NCBI GenBank assembly: GCA_933822405.4 | Contig: CAKOGP040001803.1 | Coordinates: 248,001-312,000 of the forward strand | DNA length: 64,000 nucleotides | Origin: Cylindrotheca closterium | Taxonomy: Eukaryota; Bacillariophyta; Bacillariophyceae; Bacillariales; Bacillariaceae | Reading direction: 5' to 3' | Shown: positions 46,376 to 55,671 of the stretch, one piece after another | How positions within the stretch are numbered: position 1 is the stretch's first letter | Layout: each line of letters starts with the position of its first letter | Notes under the pieces: generated by a model | What the model was told of the DNA's origin: nothing | Seen by the model: the letters and a program-made list of their open reading frames with translations, nothing else | The model's database searches: none | Program-made: the position numbers and the translations under genes

Positions 46376-48805
46376 CTACGTATTAACTTTTGACTCTTTG
46401 GAAACATCCCGTATCAAGGCTTCTGCAAATATTTCTGCCTCCTCGGTGGCCATATCCCCAGCTGCCATGCGAGCAAGCTCTTTGCGTCGCTCGAGTCCTG
46501 TCACAACTGTTGCGGATGCAATGGATCCTTTCTCTGCCGAAAGAACCTCCTTGTGGATGCAGATGTGTTTGCCGGCAATCGCAGCGACCGATGGGCTGTG
46601 AGTAATGGAAATGACTTGACAAGATTGCGACTGGTCTTTGAGCATCTTGCCGACGGCGACGGACGCTCGGCCTCCAACATGAGCATCAATCTCATCATAG
46701 ATAACAGCGACTGGAGCCGGGTATTGGACATTTTCATTTGAGGAGACACCACACAAAGCTCCAACCGACCCTGGAATTTCGCATTCGATGGCCAACAGAA
46801 TCCTTGCCTTTTCACCCGAACTCGCTACCGACTCCACTTTGCCCCCTCTGGATCTGCCACTACTAACGTCGCCAGTCGATTCTGAATTGTCATGAAGCAA
46901 GTAAAAGTCTACCTCCTCGACTCCTAGTGCGGACGAGGAGTAGGTCGGTGTCTGGAATGGGAGCAACCTTGCTTCAAACCGCGAGTTTTCCATTCCCAAA
47001 ATTGGTAACCGATCAGAGATTGATTCGGATATTCGAGCAGTGAGTTCTACTCGAGCCTTGGTCAGCTTTGAAGATGCTTCCTCCAACTCTAGCAGAGCAT
47101 CATTCTCCGCTTCAATTGCCAGAGGCAATATTCTCTTGGCTTCAATGTTTCCATCTAGTTGATTACGCAAGGAGTTGTGGCACAGCGGCAACAAGAAGGA
47201 TGAAACTCCATGTTTGCGTGCCAACGTGTTCCATTCAAATATAATCTCATTAAAGTCCTCCAAAGACTTGGCACACGACTTTCGTTCTGCTTCAAGGTTT
47301 GCGAGGAGCCCTTGGTCATCATCCAAAAAGGTTGCACACTCAATCAAGGCATCTTCCACATTGTTTAGCAATTGGTGTGCCTTTTCCGAACTCTTGACTA
47401 TTCGGTCTCCTGTCTGTTCACTGTCACCACTCCCAGTCGCATCCAGTAACAGGTCCCGTGTTCGTTCCAGTGCCGTTCGAGCCGAGCTAGGATTTGACAT
47501 GGATCCAAGTGTCTCATGTGCCTGTCTGGCAGCTTCAATACGGACATCCATTGATTTCAGTGCTTCCAAAAAATCCAATAGCTTTCGATACAACGACGAA
47601 CTGAAAGAAGGAGCAGCAGCATCACTGTCCATCCACGACAACGACTCCAGTTCTTCAAGACGACTTTGCAATGGGGATTCCATTGTGAAAGAGTCGGATG
47701 ATGTGCATTCACAAAATGATCGTATGCGTGCCTCAAATCCATCCAGCTCGTCAATCCAATGCAACATGAGTTCTTCATTGACATTTCCACCAGAGTTCAT
47801 GGAAGCCGGTAGTACCTGACTTTGTAGTTCGGCTTCGAGTGACACTCTTCGTCTGCGGCATTTATTGTATTTCCGTTGCAACTGGCGCACAGTCTCTGTA
47901 ATTTCGGATCGGATGCCTAGGCAATGGAAAACGCACTTTTCGGTTAGATATCCGGATAGTCAGTCAGTGCAACTATGATATTCACTCTCTTACCGATATC
48001 AATCATCGCCATTCGAGAATTGGGACGTCCAAGGGCCATTCCTGCCAACGGAGCATTTACAATCGCTAGCAAGGGAGAAGCAACCGCTTTCAGTACTTTG
48101 AGAGTAACTGTTTGATCATTGATCTCACAAACTGACTTGGTTCGTCCGTTGGAAGATTGCATTATAGATCGCTTCAAAGAAAGATCCAAAGCCCCCCTAC
48201 TCATTGATTCGACGTCTTCACCAAGAATAGATTCGGCGTCGACACCTAGAAACCTTAGAGTACTCGCGACCGACGCAATATGGGAACCAAATAATTTCAA
48301 AACTGCATGATAGTAAACGAAGTCATCAGAGTGTGCCTTTTTCAAGCTATGGATTATACGCGAGGCACTCACTCATTTCAGTTGATGCCGTTGATTCTTT
48401 TGATTGTTCATTTGATGGCCTCTGTAGTAGCAATGGATCCAATTTTCCTCCTGTCACTAGGTCCGCGACTTTTGACACCAGGAGGGATTTCCCGCTTCCT
48501 GTTTCGCCAGTGACTACGACCATTGAGTTGACGCTATCTCCAGCTTGGAGATCGACAATGACATCATTGTAGGCTTCATCGGCATGTACACCAGCTAGAT
48601 TCCTCGACCTTATCTCGGATATGTAACTGGTTGGATCTTTTTGGCGAGGTCCTGACTGAGCTTCGATTTCTGCTGACAACCTCAGATCGTTTGCAATCCG
48701 ATCTATTCGAGAGCTCCTCTCTCTAGGAAAAATTGGAAATGCTTCCGTGTATTGTGAACAGCTAACAAGAAGTAACAGAATAGCATCATACAAGCCATTT
48801 GTCAT
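46376..48805 (-). CDS. RecN-like SMC-type DNA repair ATPase, probably plastid targeted
   Basis: Three exons, 48805-48373, 48302-47994 and 47916-46376, give 760 residues in phase. Walker A is GETGSGKS (100-107). A coiled-coil middle section follows. The C-terminal half has SSGEKARILLAIE (ABC signature; SGGE in most members), Walker B VIYDEIDAHVGGRASVAVGKML and SITHSPSVAAIAGKHI, the RecN order. The stretch GRTKSVCEINDQTVTLKVL matches RecN's N-terminal lobe. RecN tethers DNA ends in bacterial double-strand-break repair, and plastid versions exist in plants and algae. The leader is a hydrophobic signal peptide ending TEAF (Ala22/Phe23), the expected motif for import into a complex plastid. Confidence 0.88.
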
Positions 48806-49071
48806 CTTTACTATTGTACCGTAGTTTTGAGTGGTGAAGGTGTGGGAAGTGTTGTTGCTCGTGGATGTGAGTCACGAGTGGCCTTCATTCTTCAACGAAC
48901 CATTTTATTACGATACGCAATATCAGTCCAGCACATATTGGTATTGCTGTACTGTAACAATAAAAATAAATGCAGGAATTGGAAACGATGGAAGGCAAAA
49001 AGTACAAAAGCGATTTATTCATAAATTAACAGTAAAAGACATTATCCCTCACGGATATCGCATGAAGAACA
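48806..49071. other. Intergenic between RecN-like gene and low-complexity protein gene
   Basis: 266 bases with no gene, repeat or RNA signal seen; RecN-like promoter and neighbour 3' UTR. Confidence 0.35.
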
Positions 49072-51249
49072 TTACAAGAATCTGTATAGATCCTTCTTCA
49101 TTTGTTTTATTTCCTCATCGTCGTCAAGATTCAGAGCGTCCATACCAGCCTCAAAATCCTCATCTTCGGCAATCTTTTGAAGTGGTTTCTTGGTGAGGCT
49201 ACCCATCATGGATTCAATCAGAGAAGCAGCTGCTCTTGTTGACGGCATGTAGTCAACCTCTTCTCCCACAGTCTCTTCTTCGGCTTCGAATTGCTCGTTG
49301 TCAATCTTCTCCAATATGGCATCAATGTTGGATTCGATGGATGGTGTTCTAGTGACTCTGTCGTCAACGTCTCTGTCAGGGACTGAAGAGGACATTTCAT
49401 GATATTTCTCCGAGTCGGCCATCACAGATTGGCCTCTCATCCCCATCGACATATCTTCTGGTTTGCCTCGTGACTTGCCCATTAGCTCATCTTCCAGAAT
49501 TTTAGTGTCATCCATAGTACCCATTAGCTCATCCCATGTCTTCTCGCGAGGTTTTCCAAGTACATCTTCTTCCGAACTTTCGGACTTGCCCATGAGCTCG
49601 TCTACGACGTATCTGCTGCGTTGCGCTTCAACCCGTGGCCTTGAGAAGTTGGATGAAGTTTCAGTTCGCTCTTTCAACATATGGTTTCTTGTCGAACGCA
49701 AAGCCGTGCGATCATTCTCGTATTCATTTATGAGAAGTTCGGCCTTCTTTCTTGGTCTGATCATTGGTTCAACAGACTCGTCAAAGCTTGGATTTTCATC
49801 CTTGGGTTCGTATTTTGTTTCCGGCTTCGCACGAACCTGAACAGGTTCATCAAAGCTCGGGCTCTCGCTGTATTCATAGGTCTGTTTCTTGGTCGATCTT
49901 CCATAATCTGTTCTCTTTTGGAAAACAGAGACTTCAACAGATTCGTCAAAGCTTCGATTGTCGTTGGACCTGTAGACTGCCCGTTGGACAACCACTGGCT
50001 TTTCAACCAGTTTCGACTTCTCTTGTCGCCTTGGAGTATTCTCATCGGGGTACGTTGGGACGAGACTGGAAGATTCGGAATCTTTCTTCAGCCCGTTCTC
50101 ATCAATAGCCCTAGCTTGCATGGGAGGGATTTCATTGTAATCCCTGAAACCCTTCGATCTCGATGGGGTACGAGGAGACGCTCGGTTTGTCGGAGAGAAA
50201 GGCTTCATCGCTTCATCGTTTCCATAGTTCGATTGGTGACGGGGGGATGGACCAATGCCCATGTTTACAAGATGTTTGTCTGATAATACTGAAACTGTGT
50301 CGTGGTTGTCAACAATGATCTCACGCGGAGCACGTTTGTTTTGGAACCGTTGCACTGGAACTGGCTCCTCCTCATCCTCAGTGGAAGCAGAGCCTTCCGA
50401 GAACAAAGCCGATCCGTAGATTTGGGCAGGGACAGGTTGTCGAGGAGTGGGAGGCATCATCATCTGTGGTTGAAATGCATTCTGAATATAATCCGGCTCT
50501 TCATAGTAGGTGTCGTAATCATAGCGTGCATACTGTGCGAACTGATGAGTGTGAATTGGCTCTTGCTTACAATGGAACGCCTGAACAGCAGCTCTCAAAT
50601 TCGACTGTGACGAAGGAACTTGATTCATGTAATGATCCACACGCTTTTCGAGATGTTCCATTCGTGGCATGTTGAGATTGACTTCGACCTCAGTGGTTGA
50701 TGGGTCAACTTGATTGCAATTGATCAATCCAGCTTTCTTCTTTCCTCCTCCAAAAAGAAGGTTTGTACAGCTCACGTTTGCGGCTGGCTCCTCTTCGGAA
50801 ACGGTGTATGTAGTAGCTGCATAGTCTTCTTGGTCGTAGGAGTCAATAGTGCTGGAGTGGTCCATATCACCATTGCTGACTGGAGTGTCGCGAGCAGAAG
50901 TGGGGACCGGGGAATTGTTCATATTCTGGTTGTACCGAGCACTTTGTTGTTCTGTCCATTGGGGAGAAGGAGATCTCGTACCGTAAGTTGGAACAGGAGA
51001 ATGCCGATTGGCATATGGTTGTCCGTAGCCTTGATGACCATGGGCACCAGAGACGAACGAACGATGGTCCCATCCACCTTGGCTGTGACCTTGTTGGCTG
51101 TGACCTTGTTGGCTGTATCCTGCATGACTGTAACCGGCTTGACTGTATCCGGTTTGACTGTATCCACTGCCTTGGTAACGGCGTTGATCTTCATAGTATC
51201 CTGGCCCATTGTGGGGGCTGTAGCGCATTTGTCTCTGTTGGGCATACAT
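49072..51249 (-). CDS. Low-complexity protein with three kinds of internal repeats, function unknown
   Basis: I do not recognise a family. From ATG 51249 the protein has 725 residues. The frame is open upstream to 51423, but a TTATTACAG just upstream suggests a 5' UTR splice acceptor. Residues 29-57 are GYSQ-type repeats. Around residues 400-450 and beyond, the motif SFDE(S/P)V occurs at least three times with spacing near 30. Further on, DELMG occurs four times, each followed by acidic residues. The end is acidic and helical (IDAILEKIDNEQFEAEEE, MDALNLDDDEEI). A scaffold or cytoskeletal/adaptor role is possible but not shown. Most of it is likely disordered. Confidence 0.7.
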   Translation of the reverse strand: MYAQQRQMRYSPHNGPGYYEDQRRYQGSGYSQTGYSQAGYSHAGYSQQGHSQQGHSQGGWDHRSFVSGAHGHQGYGQPYANRHSPVPTYGTRSPSPQWTEQQSARYNQNMNNSPVPTSARDTPVSNGDMDHSSTIDSYDQEDYAATTYTVSEEEPAANVSCTNLLFGGGKKKAGLINCNQVDPSTTEVEVNLNMPRMEHLEKRVDHYMNQVPSSQSNLRAAVQAFHCKQEPIHTHQFAQYARYDYDTYYEEPDYIQNAFQPQMMMPPTPRQPVPAQIYGSALFSEGSASTEDEEEPVPVQRFQNKRAPREIIVDNHDTVSVLSDKHLVNMGIGPSPRHQSNYGNDEAMKPFSPTNRASPRTPSRSKGFRDYNEIPPMQARAIDENGLKKDSESSSLVPTYPDENTPRRQEKSKLVEKPVVVQRAVYRSNDNRSFDESVEVSVFQKRTDYGRSTKKQTYEYSESPSFDEPVQVRAKPETKYEPKDENPSFDESVEPMIRPRKKAELLINEYENDRTALRSTRNHMLKERTETSSNFSRPRVEAQRSRYVVDELMGKSESSEEDVLGKPREKTWDELMGTMDDTKILEDELMGKSRGKPEDMSMGMRGQSVMADSEKYHEMSSSVPDRDVDDRVTRTPSIESNIDAILEKIDNEQFEAEEETVGEEVDYMPSTRAAASLIESMMGSLTKKPLQKIAEDEDFEAGMDALNLDDDEEIKQMKKDLYRFL
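51079..51165 (-). repeat. 15-base coding tandem repeat (GYSQ/GHSQ units)
   Basis: About six units encoding GYSQ(T/A/Q) or GHSQQ, inside the low-complexity protein. The DNA is also repetitive, consistent with slippage. Confidence 0.85.
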
Positions 51250-51557
51250 CTTGTGATTCGATGCTGTAATAACAAGTGACAACAGTTTGTTGGAGGGAGG
51301 TTTCGTTTTCAACTCGCTATTTGTTTTTTGGAGCAAAAAAACTGCATCGCCAGCCTCGCCATCGTGAATATTTAATCCACATTCCTGAATACGAGTATAC
51401 TTTTTTGGCGAGATCTCTATCAATCCTTCTATTCCGGCTGGTCAATTTTTCCACTGTTTGCGGTGGTCAGTCGTATTAACTACTTGCTTCTGTCCGTCCG
51501 TGTACGCTAAACACGTTTCAAAAGGTCCGACAGGCAGGACGATGATAGCATCTATCC
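51250..51557. promoter_or_regulatory. Divergent intergenic region
   Basis: 308 bases between two outward-facing genes. The only recognisable signal is a possible splice acceptor at about 51263 for the minus-strand gene. Confidence 0.3.
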
Positions 51558-52817
51558 TTGATGAAAGCTCAGTTGTGTTGGCAGACATGGCAGCTGCTTT
51601 TCTACTGTACCCGCTCACAAGCCACTTATCGCAGGGCAACTAGAAGGTTTCAAAGTTCGCTAAGTATGGCAGGAGTCAAATTGATCGACGTCGAGCAATA
51701 TCTGAAGGATACCATTGCGGCCGTAGATCCTTCCTTTCAGCTTACCGTCAGTGAAGTTCATCGAAAAGGAATGATGCGTGCTCTTTTGGGGATTTCCAAG
51801 GTCAAGATGGATGAGGATTTGAGAAATCTCTCTGCGGCGATAGAGTGGGGTAAAGCAGAAAAATTCCTAAGAGAAGAGCTCAATGGATTCGAACCGCCAC
51901 AAGGCGCACCGCAGTTTCAAGGTGGTCTTGAAATTTACGAGTCGTTTGCCCCGAATGCCGCCAAACTGTTTTCCTATCTTGCACGAGGGAGAGCATACAA
52001 AGGTCAAATGGATCTGTTGCTTCAAGATGTTCGCCCAGATTTATCCCCAATCTTTCATGAGGTTGTGGGTGCGGTCGACGAAGAACATCTTTTGGAAGCA
52101 TATGCGCTTCAACAAGATCCAGCTCAGCAAGAACTATTGCTGATGTGTGTGAAAAAAGAGCTGGTACTTAACTCTTCAGACTCCTCTGATTGTGGAAAAA
52201 GTAAAGGAGCAAAAGGTGAATCCAGTTTGAAAGAGTTTCTGTCCCATGAACACAGTAAGGAACGAGTGCTACACAACACTTTTATCACCACCAAACACAA
52301 GAATGCGATGAGCAAGAAATGCCCCTATGTGATTCAGTTACCAAAGTCATTCGATGTGAATGGCATGACCACGGAACTAGATGCAGTAGTCTTGGCCCCA
52401 TTCAATGATGGCGATGAAACCATGACCATCGATTGGGTGTGGGAAGCAAAGGCAACACTGCATCCAGTCACGTTATACGATGCCTTGTCGAAGAAGTTTT
52501 CTGCGATATCAACCATTTTTGCACAAGCTAACGCAAAGCTGTACATCAAGGGGGAAGAATACTCTATACATGCAACAGGCCTGCCTCGTATTGGTGTGTT
52601 TGGTTCGAAGATACTGTCACCTAGTGCTGCCGCTCGACGGAGTCAGCTTCTGACATGCGAGGTAATGCTATCAACAAGTCCAGAAGCTGTGAAAGAAGCA
52701 CTAGACACTGGTAGAATCACAGTGAGTCATGAAAAATTGATGGCTGACCTAAATGCGTGCCTTCTATTGACACAGAAGGTGAAACCAAAAGTGTACGTTG
52801 CGTCATTGCTCGATTGA
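51558..52817 (+). CDS. Unknown protein with possible PD-(D/E)XK-like core
   Basis: A single-exon 419-residue frame from ATG 51558. ATG 51666 (MAGVKLID) would remove 36 residues that are Arg-rich and free of acids, with RRFQSS before it, resembling a mitochondrial presequence. Residues 60-240 are helical with no known family. The later part has YVIQLPKSFDVNG, then ELDAVV (Asp275), about 20 residues and WVWEAKAT (Glu296, Lys298), followed by helices. That arrangement of D ... ExK fits the metal site of PD-(D/E)XK nucleases, but the fold is only suggested. The next gene (NDK) is unrelated. Confidence 0.65.
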   Translation: MMKAQLCWQTWQLLFYCTRSQATYRRATRRFQSSLSMAGVKLIDVEQYLKDTIAAVDPSFQLTVSEVHRKGMMRALLGISKVKMDEDLRNLSAAIEWGKAEKFLREELNGFEPPQGAPQFQGGLEIYESFAPNAAKLFSYLARGRAYKGQMDLLLQDVRPDLSPIFHEVVGAVDEEHLLEAYALQQDPAQQELLLMCVKKELVLNSSDSSDCGKSKGAKGESSLKEFLSHEHSKERVLHNTFITTKHKNAMSKKCPYVIQLPKSFDVNGMTTELDAVVLAPFNDGDETMTIDWVWEAKATLHPVTLYDALSKKFSAISTIFAQANAKLYIKGEEYSIHATGLPRIGVFGSKILSPSAAARRSQLLTCEVMLSTSPEAVKEALDTGRITVSHEKLMADLNACLLLTQKVKPKVYVASLLD

Positions 52818-53172
52818 TGTGACTACAACAGCTGCTGAGTGTACCGAAGTGTGAAGATGTGTAACAGAAATCTATGAGCTGCTGGAGTGAACCGAAAGTC
52901 TAAAGATGTGAAACATAAACTTGTGATCAGGATTGTCATGATTTTCCGGAAACGAACCCTCACGGGGAAGTGAGTCGGTCGTGCGTAAGTTCATGAAGGA
53001 CCCGTCGAGCTATCTTCACGCAACCGGTGATGCCAGTAAATATCGCAAGAGATCCCAAAAGGGCACCAGCTCGTAATTTCGACCTGGCTTTTCTATCAAG
53101 TTTCAATCATCGGTCTATGAACATTCGAGATCTATATTAGGAATTAGACAATTAAAATACCTAGCATCGAAT
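52818..53172. other. Convergent intergenic region
   Basis: 355 bases between convergent genes, with two near-identical phrases around GAAGATGTG/TAACAGAAA at 52850 and 52910. A short hairpin CTCAC-GGGGAA-GTGAG is near 52960-52976. No gene seen. Confidence 0.35.
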
Positions 53173-53619
53173 TTACTCGTAGATCCAAGAAGCTTCGCAG
53201 CTTTCCCATTCGCAGACTCCCTCAGGGAACCAGTGGGCGATTTCCTTGTTGGCGGATTCGACAGAGTCAGATCCGTGGCAGATGTTGCGGCCAACTTCAA
53301 TGCAGTAGTCTCCACGGATGGTTCCCATGGCGGAATCAGAGGGCATGGTGGCACCAAGCATTTTGCGTCCTTCAAGACAGGCTCCCTTTCCTTCCCAGAC
53401 CATAGCACAGACTGGTCCAGAGGTCATGTAAGCAATAAGTCCAGGGAAGAACTTCTTTGTCTTCAGGTCTTCGTAGTGGGTCTCCATGTGTTCCTTTGAA
53501 GGCATGGTAATCTTCATGGCAACAAGCTTGAATCCCTTTTGTTCAAAGCGCTTGATGATTTCTCCGACAAGTCCGCGTTGGACACCATCGGGCTTGATCA
53601 TGATGTAAGTTCTCTCCAT
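53173..53619 (-). CDS. NDK: Nucleoside diphosphate kinase
   Basis: A 148-residue single-exon protein of the classic group I size. It shows [19 protein letters not shown], the phosphate-binding [26 protein letters not shown] and the active-site His115 in [12 protein letters not shown]. It ends WIYE, the standard form. The enzyme transfers phosphate from ATP to other nucleoside diphosphates through a phospho-His and normally forms hexamers. No targeting leader is present, so it is probably cytosolic. All catalytic residues are intact. Confidence 0.96.
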   Translation of the reverse strand: MERTYIMIKPDGVQRGLVGEIIKRFEQKGFKLVAMKITMPSKEHMETHYEDLKTKKFFPGLIAYMTSGPVCAMVWEGKGACLEGRKMLGATMPSDSAMGTIRGDYCIEVGRNICHGSDSVESANKEIAHWFPEGVCEWESCEASWIYE

Positions 53620-54179
53620 TTTTGTAGGCTTGATATTCGCAACAGAGTGTGATTATGAGAATTAACGAGATCCATCGATTTCATGGACATAAAAAATGTA
53701 AGATACCTACGTGGTGGCGTGTGACGGCCAGACGCATCTGGTCGAGTTTCGACCCGGTAAGAGCGACCCAAATGTTGCCGGCCGGTCACACGCCTGCCAA
53801 CCATCCAGCCTCATCCATCGATCAGGACAAAAAAGCCAACGTCATTGGTAATAGACCGGGCTTGCTCTCCTTCAGAAAAACATTTCAGCGACAAGACATA
53901 AAAAAACATCACATCAACATGACAAGTGGCATTCCTATCCGGTTGCTTGCAGCATAGCACAGTTGCACAATCGAACCATCTCCCCTTTCCTTTACTAGCC
54001 CGTAGCAACGTTACCAAAGTCCTCAGAGACCGTTTCCTCCATCAACTTCCGCACATTCCAGCTTTTTACACATCTGTTTCTCATCTTCCATTGCGCGGAG
54101 TGACAGGCAGTGTGTAGCTACGAAAGTTTTTTTGTGTTGTGTCTTGTCCTCGCCTCTAGTAGGTTGGAGACTTGGTGCG
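53620..54179. promoter_or_regulatory. NDK upstream region with nested inverted repeat
   Basis: No gene seen. An inverted repeat has outer arms at 53717-53729 and 53780-53793 (GCGTGTGACGGCC against its complement with one extra G). A perfect hairpin GGTCGA-GTT-TCGACC lies at 53740-53754 inside it. The position about 100 bases upstream of the NDK start suggests a promoter or 5' UTR structure. Confidence 0.45.
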
Positions 54180-54182
54180 GTG

Positions 54183-54760
54183 AAGTATTATGATGCCAGG
54201 ATCGTCTACAGGTCGAAATCGCACTGCTGGCAAGGTTGGAAGGAAGAAGAAGGCTGATAGTGACTATTTCAACTTTAAATACTGCTACACAAGTTGTCAC
54301 TCGATCCATTGCAGCAGCATCCACTGCAAAGCGCGCTACCACATCAACAGACAGTGACTCAGGCACCAAGGCTCAACAGAAACAGAAATAGAAAGCCTTG
54401 GCCATCGCCCAATCAGAGGTCCCTTTGACATCATTAGAAGATAGTGTCAATGATGAAGGAAAAAAGTGACCGCACCATCAACAAACACCAGTCCACCGTC
54501 ACCTGAGGACAGTGCAGTTCCGCCAGCATTAGAAGATAGTGATGATCACAATGATGGCAAGGCGATTGCCCCACCAGAAGACACCAGTCCAACAGCACAA
54601 GTGGACAACAATGCCCCAGTTCCGACCCAATCAGAAGATGATGATAAAGGGAAAAAAGTGAAAGCCCTACAATGTCCCTTACCAGAACACAGTAGTGAGC
54701 CATCAGTAGATATCAATGCTCTCGCTCTGTCAGCATCAAAAGAGGTGGTGAGACAAGAAT
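54183..54760 (+). pseudogene. Decayed Pro/Ser/Asp-rich coding fragment
   Basis: Plus-strand coding-like sequence in three successive frames. It opens MPGSSTGRNRTAGKVGRKKK, then TATQVVTRSIAAASTAKRA to a TAG, then SPPSPEDSAVPPALEDSDD onward to about 54760. Composition is continuous across the breaks, suggesting one gene with frameshifts. No family is recognised. It could be a remnant of a repeat or a gag-like protein. Confidence 0.4.
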
Positions 54761-55330
54761 TGACAGACTGGTCCAGCTCCTTGATCCTTTGGTTGGCTTG
54801 TCTCAAATCCTCAGCATTTGACTTCAAGCCCAACGCCTTTTCATACCCTGCAATGGCTGCTTCACTTTTGTGCAAAGGAGCTTCAATCCCTTCGTTCTTG
54901 GGGTCCTTGATGCCCTGTTTGTTTGCTAATTGTCTTATTAGTCTCGTATTCTTCATGCATGGCCATGACAATTTCACGCTTTGCAAGTTTAACCGTTTTG
55001 CTATGTTCTTGTTCCAAAGCTTTGTATTTGCTCTTTTCACTCAGCAGGGCTTCTTCTTTCTCTTCAAGCAGTTTTGAAACAGGATTGACCTTCTTCTCCA
55101 AGGCGTCACTTTCTTCCTTCAGCTTCGCAATCTCAGAATGGAGATCCCAAATGCATGCGCCCTTGAGCAAGATCCTTCTTGATCTCCTGCATGGCCCAGC
55201 CTTTTTCCTCCTCAGATGGGCATGGACTTTCAAGGCTTTGACCAGGGTCCGTTGATCTTCCCTTTATCATCATTTTAGCAGCCTCCTCAAGTGTACACAC
55301 TTTCTTAGTTTAGTTCTTGACTTAGGAGAT
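54715..55330 (-). pseudogene. Decayed coiled-coil coding fragment
   Basis: Read on the minus strand the pieces TLEEAAKMMIKGRS, WAMQEIKKDLAQGRM, HSEIAKLKEESDALEKKV, SKLLEEKEEALLSEKSKYKA and EAAIAGYEKALGLKSNAEDL follow in order but in different frames. Together they form a coiled-coil protein interrupted by at least two frameshifts. It faces the plus-strand fragment next to it. No family is recognised. Confidence 0.5.
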
Positions 55331-55350
55331 CAATGTGAGTCGCAAGATGA

Positions 55351-55467
55351 AGGAGGGCAGAGAAGGTGAGGCAGGAATTGGGCCTTGGTACTGCAGGAGC
55401 TGGTGCTAAAATGGACAAAACAGAGACAGCAAAAAAGGCAAGGAGAAAAGCTGGTCTTGGTGATGAA
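55351..55467 (+). other. Coding-like fragment cut by the assembly gap
   Basis: An open frame from 55351 reads RRAEKVRQELGLGTAGAGAK and then a Lys/Ala/Arg-rich stretch running into the Ns at 55468. It may be part of the same decayed locus. No family recognised. Confidence 0.3.
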
Positions 55468-55477
55468 NNNNNNNNNN
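55468..55477. other. Assembly gap of 10 N
   Basis: Ten consecutive unknown bases, probably a placeholder of arbitrary length. Nearby contig continuity is therefore uncertain. Confidence 0.98.
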
Positions 55478-55671
55478 AATCTGAAATCTCCGCGCCAGTC
55501 CGTTCAACGTCAGGTTCCTCTCCAAAATCAATTTCAACTCTCTAACAAACCAAAGTTCCATCCGTTGAACGTTCAACATGTAAGACAAACACATGTTTTC
55601 GAGTGAGAATGAAGACTACTCAATTCATTTGAGCAAATTTCGGAATATTACCTTCGCGGCCAAATCAAGGT

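Noticed and set aside
53740..53754. Hairpin as the T-arm of a tRNA
   Set aside because: The stem is 6 bp with a 3-base loop, and no acceptor or anticodon arms can be drawn around it.
54466..55077. Plus-strand frame of 203 codons as an intact gene
   Set aside because: Its second half is antisense to a clear coiled-coil coding pattern, and its first half continues upstream in other frames, so it is a chance join of fragments.
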